A DNA stretch of 64,000 nt from Faecalispora sporosphaeroides DSM 1294 (GTDB taxonomy: Bacteria > Bacillota > Clostridia > Oscillospirales > Acutalibacteraceae), in contig KB911076.1 of the NCBI GenBank assembly GCA_000383295.1, forward strand, positions 1-64,000, given 5' to 3'. A program made the translations under genes and the position numbers. Under the pieces are notes generated by a model. The model was not told the origin of the DNA. It worked only from the letters and a program-made list of their open reading frames with translations, and ran no database searches. This document shows, one piece after another, positions 8,009 to 17,359 of this stretch (the stretch's first letter is position 1; each line of letters begins with the position of its first letter).

Positions 8009-9538
8009 ATGTTGGCACGTAAAAGTCGAAAAAATTTCATCGAAAACAAAACCGAAGAAAATAATTTGTTGAGAGCAGCCGGCTATATTAGGCTCTCTGT
8101 GAACAAAGCAGACCAGCCATCGGACTCAATAGAAAACCAGAAAAAGATCATTGGAGGGTATTCAGAAACAAATTTTGATCTTCAGCTTGAGAAATTCTAT
8201 ATTGATGACAAAGCAAGTGGGAGAGATTTTAACAGGCCGGCATTTAACGAAATGATTGAGGATATTCGAGCAGGGAAAATTAACTGTGTCATTGTAAAAG
8301 ATTTATCTCGCTTGGGACGCAGTCTGATCGATGTAGGATACTATGTCCAAATGTTTTTTCCTGGCCAGAAAATACGTTTTATCTCCATAGCAAATGGAAT
8401 TGATACGCTGGATGGTATGAGAAATATAATCTTCGGGAAACTACCTGGTGACCATATTTCTTTAACATCACTGATGGATGAGCAATATGCAATTGACATC
8501 AGTAAAAAAACGCAATCAGTTCTTAAGAATTATATCGAAGAAGGAAAGCACGTGGCGCCACGCGCTCCGTATGGGTACCGAAAATCAGACTGTGATTACC
8601 ATACCCTTGTTCCAGATGCGGAATCGGCTATTGTTGTAAAAAAGATTTTTTCAATGGCTTTTGTCAGAATTAGCATTAATGAAATTGTTCGGCAATTGAA
8701 CGCAAAAGGAATCCCTACTCCCATCAGCTATGCTGTATCACAAGGACTTAAAGGGAATTATAATCGAGGAAATGGTTTATGGAATAGCCGTACCGTCAAG
8801 GATATTTTGCTCAACAGGACATATGTTGGAGATTTAGAGCAAGGCAAAGATAAGCATGTTGTCCAGGACACGCATGAACCACTTGTGTGTAGAGATGTAT
8901 TCGATGTTGTACAGCAATTAATTTCGGAAGGTGCCTCTATCAGTCCTAACAAGACCAATGCTCCTTGTGAAGATAACATTCTAAGAGGAAAGGTGATTTG
9001 TGGTTGTTGCGGCCGCAAGATGCAGCGCCGGAAAGGTAGTGGCAATGCAAATTGGCACTTTTTCACCTGTATAAGTAACAATAGATTAGGCGCTGGCCAT
9101 TGTACGGGCATGTATATTCGAGAGTCTGATATTATGGATGCCATCTTTCGTGAGGTTAAAAGTTATATTCATGACAATGAAGCAGCTTTCATTACATATG
9201 TTGATCGGAAATCTGTATTGGAAGTCAACGAAAAGCAGTTGGCGCGGCAAATTAATGAGCAACGTGAAGTGAGCCGAAGTAGGTATGAGAATTTCATCCG
9301 GGGTATTGTCGATAAAGAGGATTATACGTTTGAACGTAATAAACGTGAGACGCTTCACACCGAGCTTCAGAATATCAACAATCAAATTAAATGGCAGAAT
9401 GAGAAGTATGAACAGTATTTGCTGTTTTGTAATGCGCTCAATGACAAGGAAAAGATTGGCCAATTGGTTGCGGATTGCATCTTAAATGTATCAGTACTTG
9501 CCAATGGGCAGATTAATGTCAAATGGCGAGATAGCTAA
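8009..9538 (+). CDS. Large serine recombinase (resolvase/recombinase/zinc-ribbon)
   Basis: A 509-residue site-specific recombinase. The N-terminal resolvase domain starts with GYIRLSV near residue 29 and carries the catalytic Ser. VIVKDLSRLGR follows. The recombinase domain has RAPYGYRK, ISINEIVRQLN and the DILLNRTYVGD block. A zinc ribbon C-G-C-C-G-R then C at about residues 330-355 and a C-terminal coiled coil complete it. The length is normal for the family, so it is probably intact. AAGGAGGGG precedes the ATG at 8009. It lies 155 bases upstream of the cas genes on the same strand. It could be the mobility gene of the cas-bearing element or a resident of an older one. Base composition is AT-rich, unlike the flanking core genes. 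Confidence 0.92.
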   Translation: MLARKSRKNFIENKTEENNLLRAAGYIRLSVNKADQPSDSIENQKKIIGGYSETNFDLQLEKFYIDDKASGRDFNRPAFNEMIEDIRAGKINCVIVKDLSRLGRSLIDVGYYVQMFFPGQKIRFISIANGIDTLDGMRNIIFGKLPGDHISLTSLMDEQYAIDISKKTQSVLKNYIEEGKHVAPRAPYGYRKSDCDYHTLVPDAESAIVVKKIFSMAFVRISINEIVRQLNAKGIPTPISYAVSQGLKGNYNRGNGLWNSRTVKDILLNRTYVGDLEQGKDKHVVQDTHEPLVCRDVFDVVQQLISEGASISPNKTNAPCEDNILRGKVICGCCGRKMQRRKGSGNANWHFFTCISNNRLGAGHCTGMYIRESDIMDAIFREVKSYIHDNEAAFITYVDRKSVLEVNEKQLARQINEQREVSRSRYENFIRGIVDKEDYTFERNKRETLHTELQNINNQIKWQNEKYEQYLLFCNALNDKEKIGQLVADCILNVSVLANGQINVKWRDS

Positions 9539-9572
9539 AATATAAAGGCTTAGCAAAATAGCGCATATTTTA

Positions 9573-9601
9573 TTGTTTTTATTTGAAATCCTATATATAA
9601 T
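9573..9601 (+). promoter_or_regulatory. Promoter of the cas operon
   Basis: TTGTTT (9573-9578), a 17-bp spacer and a perfect TATAAT (9596-9601), 93 bases before cas5c. It separates the cas operon from the recombinase gene, so the cas genes probably have their own transcript. Confidence 0.7.
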
Positions 9602-9641
9602 GTAAATATACACAGAACTTTCCATTAATGTAGGAGAGTAT

Positions 9642-9665
9642 ATGAGGCATATTACCATGTGCTAA
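9642..9665 (+). other. Possible 7-codon leader ORF before cas5c
   Basis: ATG-AGG-CAT-ATT-ACC-ATG-TGC-TAA, preceded by TAGGAGAG at a normal distance. It lies between the cas promoter and cas5c, 28 bases before the cas5c start. It may be chance or a short regulatory peptide. Nothing else supports it. Confidence 0.25.
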
Positions 9666-9693
9666 ATTTGCTGCAAGGAGGAAAGGAAATATT

Positions 9694-10362
9694 ATGGTTA
9701 GGTTGTCGTATCCAATTGAAATGGAGATAGCTGGCGACACTGCGATATGGACGCGACCGGATACTGGCGATTGCCCGGTCAGTTATCCTGCACCTACATA
9801 TTCTGCTGTGAAAGCCATTTTTGAGTCTGTTTTATGGGGGCCAGACATTGAGATCATTCCTCAAAAGGTTGAACTGTGTGCCCCTGTGCAGTATCATTCT
9901 TACTGCACAAATTATGGTGGCCCACTCAGAAGCAGTGCATCAATTAAAGCTGGAAACAATTATCAGCTATACTCAACGGTATTGATTGATGTTTGCTATA
10001 AGCTGTATGCAGAGGTTATACCAAATCATAGAAAGGACAATCTTCCTAAATCGGCTTTGCAGTGGGATAAAAAGACCAGCTCTCCAGGGCATGCTTACCA
10101 ATCAATTTTTCAGCGTCGATTAAAGCGAGGGCAGAGCTATTCCATTCCGGTATTAGGTTGGCGTGAGTTTACGCCCTCGTATTTTGGGCAAATGCGTAAT
10201 ACAACAACAGTATTGGACAATTTGCCGGATATTGTGATTCCTTCTATGCTCAGACAGGTATTTTCAAATGGCTATCAAACACAGGTTTCTTATGTTTATG
10301 ACAACGACTTAATCATTCAGGGTGGTGTATTGAAATATCCGAAGCGGGGGTGCCAATTATGA
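9694..10362 (+). CDS. cas5c: Type I-C Cas5c (Cas5d) crRNA-processing subunit
   Basis: A 222-residue Cas5 protein of subtype I-C. In this subtype Cas5 also cuts pre-crRNA, replacing Cas6, and then caps the 5' handle within Cascade. Recognisable features are the N-terminal RAMP strand (RLSYPIEMEIAGDTAIWTRP), YPAPTYSAVKAIFESVLWGP, an internal YQSIFQRRLKRGQSY block and VLGWREFTPSYFG. The C terminus DLIIQGGVLKYP is also typical. The ATG at 9694 follows AAGGAGGAAAGG. It is the first gene of a four-gene operon and overlaps cas8c by 4 bases. It would process an array located elsewhere, since none is in the window. Confidence 0.92.
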   Translation: MVRLSYPIEMEIAGDTAIWTRPDTGDCPVSYPAPTYSAVKAIFESVLWGPDIEIIPQKVELCAPVQYHSYCTNYGGPLRSSASIKAGNNYQLYSTVLIDVCYKLYAEVIPNHRKDNLPKSALQWDKKTSSPGHAYQSIFQRRLKRGQSYSIPVLGWREFTPSYFGQMRNTTTVLDNLPDIVIPSMLRQVFSNGYQTQVSYVYDNDLIIQGGVLKYPKRGCQL

Positions 10363-12479
10363 TCAATGAACTTCACAATTTGGCAAGAACTTTGGATATG
10401 AAAGGTGTCCAAATACCAGAATGGCATAGAAAATATAAAGAACTGCCAAAGGTGACACCCAAATCGCCTTGCTTTCGAATATGGCTTGATGGTCAGGCCG
10501 CTGTATGTGGAATAGAGAGTCTTACTTCGGAACATGTAAGCAAGCTTCGCAAATATGGAGATAATCAAAGCAGTTTCCCTGCATTCAATATTAATTCGTT
10601 ATATCGTATTGTCGATCAAAAAATGATTGAAAAATTAGAGCAGTTTGAATCCAGACAACTTAAGCTCGACATAGAAGAAATAAAATCATGGTGCAGCGTT
10701 AACAACTGGATTAAAGGGGTTCCCGGAAAAGTGCAGCGAAGCCTGACAGAACGTTCAAAAAATCTTTCAGAAGTGATTCATTTGGAAGGTCAATCAAACA
10801 ACAATATTATTGCTAAACTTTTTGAATTGTGTCAGAAAAACGGTAAAAATGCAGCGAATAGGTTTCGATCTTCTCTTGAAAATTGTGCTTTTGAAAAGCT
10901 CAAAAAAGGAGAGGAAATCGACGCCATTCTTGTGTTGCTGTTTCATAAAGGTTCTGCGGAGAAGGCGCATAATAAAGATACAGGCAACAATATATCTGTT
11001 ATCCTAGATGTTTGGGATTGGCAGCCCTATGGTTATCCCATAGCCAGTGAAAATACAACGTTTCAGTTGAACGAAATGTTGCTGACAGACAGTGACCTAA
11101 ATACGCCCGAAATGCAAAGTAAACAAACAGATGCGTTTGGCACATCATTTACAAACCCTAATGAACCAATGCCAAATGTAAAATTGAGCGGATTTGATGT
11201 TACACTGCGCTCTATGTTTGATGGTCAACCAAGTCAACATCGTTATCGGCGAATAAACGATAGCTCCTATCCGATAGCTGCCGCAAATCGTTCTTCGATA
11301 AAAAGAGCCCTGGAATGGATTTCTGCTTCATCACACCGTCAGGTAACATGGGAGAAAATAGATAAAAACGAAATGGTGTTTGTCTACCCATCCATATTAC
11401 CTGAGATTCCACCAAAATTTGTTTCAATATTTGGACAGCCTCCAAGTGAAGCCTCAAAACAAACCGAATCGAGATTTGAGAGTGTCGCTAAAGAGTTTTC
11501 AAAGACGTTGCGTGGGTTGCCCACCGACCAAAAACCTGAGATGATGCAAATATTTACGATACGAAAGATTGATAAAGCTCGTTCCAAGGTTATTTTTACG
11601 CATAATTCTACACCGAAACAGCTTGTTCAAGCGGCTGAGGATTGGTCAATTGGTTGCCATAATATTCCCCGACTTGATATTGGCGAACCGATTATTCCAT
11701 TTCCTCTTGAAATCGCAAATATCATTAATGCCGTATGGAAACAAAACGGTGAACGGGCAGATGGAAAAACATCGGTTACACGCATGAAATACTATCAGGG
11801 TATGGAGCTTCTTCTGGATATTCTTCCTACCAATGCAATACATAATTTTTTGCATATTCAGATTGAGAATACGTCTGGCCTGGTTAATTACATTGGAAAT
11901 AAACTTCACCGTGGTGGAAGCTGTGATAGCAATCCAGAATCCAAACGCTTGGATGCTCAAAAAACTGCGGTGCTTCGGATTTGTTCCGTTTTGGGCTTAT
12001 TGCTTTTCAAGTGTAACGTAAGAAAGGAGAAATATATGGAAGGACTTGCTTATTTACTGGGTCAGTTGTTACACGTGTCAGATGAACTTCATCTTCTATA
12101 TTGTAAGGTCAAACGCAATGGGGATATCCCACCTCAGTTGGTTGGCAGCGCGTTGTTTATATCGGCTGGAGAAATGCCCTATCAGGCGTTATCTCAATTG
12201 GCTACCAGAATGAATCCGTACATTTCATGGGCCAAGCAATATCGGTATGGAAACAATGATAAACAAGGGGAAGAAAGCTTGCGGGCAGGGTGGCTGTTAA
12301 GACTTTTTGAACAGATATCCAATCAAATTATGCCCCAAATGGACAGGTCAATTCGCTTTGGGGATTTTGAAAAGGCGCAGCTTTTCATTGGATATATGGC
12401 CTCGCTCCCCGAAATGGAAAGATCAGATAAAACAATAGAAAATACTGAAATAGCAGGAGGTATGGAAAATGGGCAATGA
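10359..12479 (+). CDS. cas8c: Type I-C Cas8c (Csd1) large subunit
   Basis: A 706-residue protein of the Csd1/Cas8c family, the Cascade large subunit that recognises the PAM and holds the R-loop. The N-terminal pattern IPEWHRKYKELPKVTPKSPCFRIW is not strongly diagnostic alone. Size, position between cas5 and cas7, and the motif SSHRQVTWE with the later YRRINDSSYPIAAANRSSIKRA block fit Csd1. I chose the ATG at 10359 (ATGA overlap with the cas5c stop) over the in-frame GTG at 10350. In I-C systems an internal start in the 3' part of cas8c can give a separate small subunit; I did not identify such a site with certainty. Confidence 0.88.
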   Translation: MINELHNLARTLDMKGVQIPEWHRKYKELPKVTPKSPCFRIWLDGQAAVCGIESLTSEHVSKLRKYGDNQSSFPAFNINSLYRIVDQKMIEKLEQFESRQLKLDIEEIKSWCSVNNWIKGVPGKVQRSLTERSKNLSEVIHLEGQSNNNIIAKLFELCQKNGKNAANRFRSSLENCAFEKLKKGEEIDAILVLLFHKGSAEKAHNKDTGNNISVILDVWDWQPYGYPIASENTTFQLNEMLLTDSDLNTPEMQSKQTDAFGTSFTNPNEPMPNVKLSGFDVTLRSMFDGQPSQHRYRRINDSSYPIAAANRSSIKRALEWISASSHRQVTWEKIDKNEMVFVYPSILPEIPPKFVSIFGQPPSEASKQTESRFESVAKEFSKTLRGLPTDQKPEMMQIFTIRKIDKARSKVIFTHNSTPKQLVQAAEDWSIGCHNIPRLDIGEPIIPFPLEIANIINAVWKQNGERADGKTSVTRMKYYQGMELLLDILPTNAIHNFLHIQIENTSGLVNYIGNKLHRGGSCDSNPESKRLDAQKTAVLRICSVLGLLLFKCNVRKEKYMEGLAYLLGQLLHVSDELHLLYCKVKRNGDIPPQLVGSALFISAGEMPYQALSQLATRMNPYISWAKQYRYGNNDKQGEESLRAGWLLRLFEQISNQIMPQMDRSIRFGDFEKAQLFIGYMASLPEMERSDKTIENTEIAGGMENGQ

Positions 12480-13353
12480 AATTAAGAGGGCAACAGGGCT
12501 TTTAGTAATTGAGGTTGTGAATTCAAATCCGAACGGTGATCCGGACAGAGAATCTGATCCACGCCAGCGCCCCAACGGAAAAGGAGAAATCTCCCCGGTC
12601 TCTTTCAAACGAAAACTGCGTGATCTTTTGGAGGATCATGACAGCACCTTTTTTAAAAGCCTTCCAGAAGTCTTTGTTAGTCATGCCGACAACTACAATA
12701 TTTTGGAATCCAGAGGGCGCGACAGAAAGTCCATTACGAAAGAAATGGCTAAGGATATTAAGTCTTTTAGTCAGAAAGAATTTTTGGATAGTGTATTCGT
12801 GCAAAAGTATTGGGATGCACGTGTTTTTGGTAATACCTTTCTTGAAGAAGGAGCTAATAAGGGCTTTATCAAAACGGGTATTGTACAATTTGGAATTGGT
12901 GTATCCATCTCTCCGGTTGAAATCGTACGCCATACCAATACGAATAAGGCAGGTGTCCAAGAAGGCAAGAATGCAGGTATGGCACCTCTTGCATTCCGTA
13001 TTGTAGAACATGGCGTTTATTGTATGCCGTTTTTTATTAATCCTAATTTTGCAAAAAAGACGGGGTGTACTGCTGACGATATTGAACTGTTGAAGCTTTT
13101 GATTCCAAAAGCATATGATCTGAATCGTTCTGCTATTCGCTCAGATGTCCGAATCAGGCATGCATGGTATATTGAACACCAGCATACTTTGGGAAGCTGC
13201 CCCGATTATATGCTGCTTGAAGCTCTAACGCCTACGCGAATCGGTAATCCGGAGGATGCTTCTATAAGTTGGGCAGACTATTGCGATAAAATAGCCCTGC
13301 CGGATGAATTAGCCGCCAAGGTTGGCTCGGTTGTTGATTTGGTTTCACTATGA
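12469..13353 (+). CDS. cas7c: Type I-C Cas7c (Csd2) backbone subunit
   Basis: A 294-residue Cas7 protein that forms the helical backbone of Cascade along the crRNA. The family signature at the N terminus is clear: GLLVIEVVNSNPNGDPD followed by P-S-P-RP and G-E-I-S-P-V-S-F-K-R-K-L-R-D. The block YWDARVFGNTF and the later DLNRSAIRSDVRIRHAW are also Csd2-like. It overlaps cas8c by 11 bases and its stop overlaps the cas3 start. Confidence 0.93.
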   Translation: MGNEIKRATGLLVIEVVNSNPNGDPDRESDPRQRPNGKGEISPVSFKRKLRDLLEDHDSTFFKSLPEVFVSHADNYNILESRGRDRKSITKEMAKDIKSFSQKEFLDSVFVQKYWDARVFGNTFLEEGANKGFIKTGIVQFGIGVSISPVEIVRHTNTNKAGVQEGKNAGMAPLAFRIVEHGVYCMPFFINPNFAKKTGCTADDIELLKLLIPKAYDLNRSAIRSDVRIRHAWYIEHQHTLGSCPDYMLLEALTPTRIGNPEDASISWADYCDKIALPDELAAKVGSVVDLVSL

Positions 13354-15542
13354 ATTATTACGCGCACAGTCCAAAAGACGGAATGGATGCTCAAACTTAC
13401 GTCGCGCATGTACGCGGCGTAAGTTTATTGGCAGACCGATTTGTACAAGAAGCTGGTGCATTTTCAAAAGAAGACGGATTGCTTCTACGACAGCTGGCAA
13501 TTAGATCAGCAGCGTATCATGATATCGGTAAGTTGGACGAAGAAAATCAAAAAGTGCTTTCCGGAGAACTTTCCGCAAAATCCTTGCCGATCAATCATGT
13601 GGATGCCGGCGTAGCTCATTGGTTGGATAAGCAACACTTTTCTGCTTTTGCCGCAGCAGTTACACAGGCACATCATATAGGGTTTCCTGATTTTTCTGAT
13701 GAGCAAAACAAAGGAGACTTCATTTTTCGGGACGAAGTAATAGCTGCCGATGTAGATAAAAAACTGCCATTATTTGAATCGATTCACAAAGATTTTGTTG
13801 GTCAAGGCTCGGATAATTTTATAGAAGAAACCATTTCCGGTGATCGCTCTGTGTTTTTGCGGATGCTTTTGTCCTGTATTGCAGACGCAGACCATACCGA
13901 TACGGCAAGGCACTATGGGAAATATCCTCAAACTGAGCGAGTTGTTTTACTGAGAGCCAACGAAAGACTGGATAGGTTAAATGAATGTGTACTTAATCTA
14001 CAAAAAAGCGGGGTTGCTACGGAAAGAAACGCTTTACGCAGCCAAATGTACCAGGCTTGTCGGGATTCTGCGATAAATACTGGGATTTGCTCTTGTGACA
14101 GTCCGGTGGGTTCAGGAAAGACGACTGCGATTATGGCACATTTGCTCGCACAAGCACAAAAGCGTGGTTTGCGACGTATATTTGTAGTACTACCGTTTAC
14201 AAATATTATTCAGCAATCAGTAAAAACTTATCGGGAGATGTTGACACTGCCTGGAGAGAATCCAGAAGCTGTTGTAGCGGAATTACATCATCGCGCGGAT
14301 TTTGAAAATGAAGATGTACGGCATCTGACTGCGCTTTGGTGTGCGCCCATTATCGTAACAACTGCCGTTGCATTCTTTGAAACATTGGCATCTAATTCTA
14401 CTGCTGCATTGCGCCGATTACATGAATTACCCGGCAGTGCAATTTTTGTTGATGAATCTCATGCGGCGCTTCCTACTACTCTTTTGCCTATCGCTTGGAA
14501 GTGGATGAGAATTTTGTCGAACGAATGGAATTGTTACTGGGTTCTGGCATCAGGCTCGATGTGCCGTTTTTGGACAATCAAAGATATTGCGGAGCAATCG
14601 GATGCTTTGTGTGTGCCGGAAATAGTAAGTCCTGATATTCGGAACAAGTTGGAGGCATATGAGGTAAGCCGAATTACTTATCGATATAAACCTACACCTA
14701 TGTCGACGGATGAACTTGCAAGTTGGATTGTTTCTTTTCCTGGGCCGCGGCTTGTGATAATGAATACTGTCCAGAGTGCCTCCGTTTTAGCAGACTATAT
14801 TTGTAACATATATGGAAGAACGAAAATTGAGCACCTATCAACCTCACTTACGCCCAACGATCGCGAGGCCACATTGAAATGCGTACAGGACAGGCTGCGT
14901 AATAAATCGGATACGGATTGGACGTTGGTGGCTACCTCGTGCGTTGAGGCAGGTATTAATTTCTCCTTCAAAATTGGGTTCCATGAGTTGAGCTCGTTGT
15001 CATCGCTGCTTCAAGCGGCAGGAAGAGTTAACCGTGAAGGTAACGATAATAAAGCGGAGATGTGGACTTTTAGAATTGTGGAAGACGGCATGATGAAGAT
15101 CAATCCTGGGCTAAAGCAGGCTGGTGAAGTCCTCAAAGATTATTTTGAGAGAAATGTGCATATTTCCCCTCAACTGACAACTAAGTCTATTTCTGACGAA
15201 ATTGCCCTGTATGGGCTACGAGGGAAACCCTATGAACTTATTAAAAATGAAGCATTACAAAATTTCCAGAGTGTAGAGCGCGACTTTAAAGTGATTGATT
15301 CTGATACAAAACTAGCAGTGGTTGATGCTGAGATCGTATCACAACTCCGTTATGGTAAGATTAGCTGGAAAGAATTACAAAAAAATTCCGTACAAATTGC
15401 AAAGTATAAACTCCACGAAATGAAGGCACCACTAATTGTAGATAATATTTATTATTGGGATTCCGGTTACGACAGCTTTCTTGGTTACATGTCTGGAATT
15501 ATTCAGCTGAAGAAGTATGCGGGACAGGCATTGATTATTTGA
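13350..15542 (+). CDS. cas3: Type I-C Cas3 nuclease-helicase
   Basis: A 730-residue protein with an N-terminal HD nuclease domain (AYHDIGKLD near residues 55-63, AHHIGFPDF, ADADHTD) and a superfamily 2 helicase. The helicase shows Walker A DSPVGSGKTT near residue 250, FVDESHAALP as the DExH box, a changed motif III (ASGS) and motif VI QAAGRVNREG. It would be recruited by Cascade to unwind and degrade target DNA. All key residues look present. It is the last gene of the operon, whereas I-C loci usually begin with cas3 and end with cas4-cas1-cas2, which are absent here. Confidence 0.93.
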   Translation: MNYYAHSPKDGMDAQTYVAHVRGVSLLADRFVQEAGAFSKEDGLLLRQLAIRSAAYHDIGKLDEENQKVLSGELSAKSLPINHVDAGVAHWLDKQHFSAFAAAVTQAHHIGFPDFSDEQNKGDFIFRDEVIAADVDKKLPLFESIHKDFVGQGSDNFIEETISGDRSVFLRMLLSCIADADHTDTARHYGKYPQTERVVLLRANERLDRLNECVLNLQKSGVATERNALRSQMYQACRDSAINTGICSCDSPVGSGKTTAIMAHLLAQAQKRGLRRIFVVLPFTNIIQQSVKTYREMLTLPGENPEAVVAELHHRADFENEDVRHLTALWCAPIIVTTAVAFFETLASNSTAALRRLHELPGSAIFVDESHAALPTTLLPIAWKWMRILSNEWNCYWVLASGSMCRFWTIKDIAEQSDALCVPEIVSPDIRNKLEAYEVSRITYRYKPTPMSTDELASWIVSFPGPRLVIMNTVQSASVLADYICNIYGRTKIEHLSTSLTPNDREATLKCVQDRLRNKSDTDWTLVATSCVEAGINFSFKIGFHELSSLSSLLQAAGRVNREGNDNKAEMWTFRIVEDGMMKINPGLKQAGEVLKDYFERNVHISPQLTTKSISDEIALYGLRGKPYELIKNEALQNFQSVERDFKVIDSDTKLAVVDAEIVSQLRYGKISWKELQKNSVQIAKYKLHEMKAPLIVDNIYYWDSGYDSFLGYMSGIIQLKKYAGQALII

Positions 15543-15599
15543 GCGAAGTATGTTGCTTTTCTTGTAATGATTGTCGCATATGATACTGTGACAGAAAAT

Positions 15600-16091
15600 A
15601 TTTTTCGGTGTGTGCTTGACATACGGGTGCCGTAAATCATGGAAACGAATGTGCGGCATTTCAAGGTGTCGGATAAGCTGACCGAAGTTAGCTGACCTTC
15701 TATCACGTCGGTACGGAGAACCGTCCGGCTTTGCGATAAACAATATGTTGTCATAGTATTCCCCGCCGCCCGCAGTAATCAAATCCTTTTGCCTTTCAAG
15801 CAAATCGAACTGCCGCAGGAAATACGGCAGCGTTTCTTCTGTAATAGGCAAAATACGGTCGTTGGATTTGGTCGGTGCCATTTCTGTTATGATTTTCGCA
15901 CCGGGCGGTACTTTGAAAGGCATTTGCTCGACAACGCCAAACTTCATTTTTTCAAGGTCAATGTTTGTTGTTCGCAGCCCGATAATCTCACTCGTACGCA
16001 GTCCGTACATACGGGATGTGATGAAAAAACATATACCCTGTCGCCAAGGGAGCAGTGCGCTCTCTTGATGGCATGAGGTATGTGTCATCAT
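15600..16091 (-). pseudogene. Tyrosine integrase fragment (right), 5' and 3' truncated
   Basis: The minus strand encodes the catalytic core of a phage-type tyrosine recombinase: YGLRTSEIIGLR with the first catalytic Arg, TKSNDRILPITEE, then MPHIRFHDLRH (H-x-x-R, codons at 15627-15641). Homology stops right after H-D-L-R-H and the tyrosine-bearing end is missing. The open frame runs on into the cas3 3' end without family similarity. The N-terminal DNA-binding domains are also missing. The fragment is convergent with cas3 and closes the island on the right. Confidence 0.7.
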
Positions 16092-16221
16092 GGCCTCTGC
16101 AGTGAACTTTTCACTCTAAGAATTTCTCTAAACACAGAGAAAAGAGATTATTACAAAACAACATATGGTTTTTAGTATTGTCTGGTAGATAAATAGCACG
16201 AATTGTGATATAGTATCAATA

Positions 16222-16237
16222 GTTAGATTTCGCTAAC
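16222..16237. promoter_or_regulatory. DtxR/IdeR-like palindrome upstream of the AraC gene
   Basis: Inverted repeat GTTAG-ATTTCG-CTAAC about 35 bases before the start codon. The half-sites equal those at 17474-17483 and resemble the DtxR-family consensus TTAGGTTAGSCTAACCTAA. The assignment to an iron-dependent repressor is inference; it could equally be the AraC protein's own site. Confidence 0.5.
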
Positions 16238-16271
16238 TAAAGCTTGAATTTGGCAAGAAAGGAGCTTGTTC

Positions 16272-17312
16272 ATGGGAAAAGAATTTCACATCAATTCAAG
16301 AAACGGGTATAGTGCCATGCTGGAACAATATAAAACCATGCATGAACAAATTGGGAATGCTCGTTTTTTGCCCAACCATGCTATGAATAAAGGTATTGTT
16401 TATGACATAAAGCCTGAGTATGGTAAGGGAACAATACAAATATATAATTTGCTTGGCAATGTCATGCTGCTTGTGTATGACTTTGTGTTTTCTGAGGATA
16501 TCATAACGATATTTGATTTAACAGAGGATTATTTTGAAATAGAATATTGCATCGATGGATGTATGTATATTGAAGAACAAAATGTAGGTGATACCTGCTT
16601 TGGTCCCAATCATTTGTCTGTTTCCCTGTCACAGGATATGAAAGGAACAATAAAGCGATGCGCTGAACAGAAATACCAAGGAGTTTCAATCACGGCGAAT
16701 AAACACGACTTATCATCTTATTTCGGAAGTGCTGGAATAAGAGTATGGCATGATACGATAGAAAATTTAGGAGAACAGCTTCGTTCGGAATATTACCTTG
16801 GCTTCTATACGCCCCCAGAGATAGCCAATATTTTTCTACAAATATTTAACTGCCGACTTCCTGTGAAATCACGCACCTTGTTTTATGAAAGTAAGGTTAT
16901 GGAAGTATTATCGTTAATTGTTTCAAATGAAGTGATTAAGCATGAGGGATGTGATGTAGTAGCACTAAGCCCATACGAATTACAAAAAATTAAAGAAATT
17001 CCACAAATGTTGTTGGAGCAGCCGTTTGAATTGCCAAACCTTCTTTCATTAGCAGAAAAGCTAGTCATCAATCCCAAAAAACTGACGAAGGGCTTCAAAC
17101 TAGTATATGGAGATACCATTTTCAGCTATCGCAGAAAACTTGCATTAAACCGTGCTGCATCAATGCTGTTAAATACAGATCATACAATCAACGAAATCGC
17201 TTATGACAGCGGCTATTCCAATCCCAGCAATTTCTGTGCAGCATTTAAGAAACAATATGGTGTTACTCCACTCAAATACAGAGAATCCTCTCTGCTAAGA
17301 AATGCCGAATAA
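16272..17312 (+). CDS. AraC-family transcriptional regulator
   Basis: A 346-residue regulator. The last 100 residues or so hold the double helix-turn-helix of the AraC family, including LAEKLVINPKKLTKGFK, INEIAYDSGYSNPSNFCAAFKK and the closing YGVTPLKYRE. The N-terminal 230 residues resemble the ligand-sensing part of YbtA/PchR-like activators of siderophore uptake, but no single motif proves this. The ATG at 16272 follows AAAGGAG; an upstream TTG at 16266 overlaps that site. It precedes a siderophore-type importer in the same direction and probably activates it when the ligand is present. A GTTAG/CTAAC palindrome lies upstream and a terminator downstream. AT-rich composition suggests recent acquisition. 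Confidence 0.9.
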   Translation: MGKEFHINSRNGYSAMLEQYKTMHEQIGNARFLPNHAMNKGIVYDIKPEYGKGTIQIYNLLGNVMLLVYDFVFSEDIITIFDLTEDYFEIEYCIDGCMYIEEQNVGDTCFGPNHLSVSLSQDMKGTIKRCAEQKYQGVSITANKHDLSSYFGSAGIRVWHDTIENLGEQLRSEYYLGFYTPPEIANIFLQIFNCRLPVKSRTLFYESKVMEVLSLIVSNEVIKHEGCDVVALSPYELQKIKEIPQMLLEQPFELPNLLSLAEKLVINPKKLTKGFKLVYGDTIFSYRRKLALNRAASMLLNTDHTINEIAYDSGYSNPSNFCAAFKKQYGVTPLKYRESSLLRNAE

Positions 17313-17331
17313 AACTAAAATATATCATCTT

Positions 17332-17359
17332 AACCACAGGTTTAGGCCTGTGGTTTTTT
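17332..17359 (+). terminator. Terminator behind the AraC gene
   Basis: Stem AACCACAGG / CCTGTGGTT with a 6-base loop and a TTTTT tail. It separates the regulator from the importer operon. Confidence 0.85.

Noticed and set aside
9539-9693. Possible CRISPR array or mini-array beside the cas genes
   Set aside because: I looked here and at 15543-16271 for direct repeats of about 30-37 bases with I-C character (GTCGC...GTGGATTGAAAT-like) and saw none.
15432-15600. Extension of the right integrase frame into the cas3 3' end
   Set aside because: Open by chance; no integrase similarity beyond the H-D-L-R-H motif, and it is antisense to cas3.
7688-16091. The two integrase relics as halves of one gene split by the cas element
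   Set aside because: Both carry their own H-x-L-R-H motif with different codons and residues (RLHGLRHT against RFHDLRHP). They are fragments of two different integrases.
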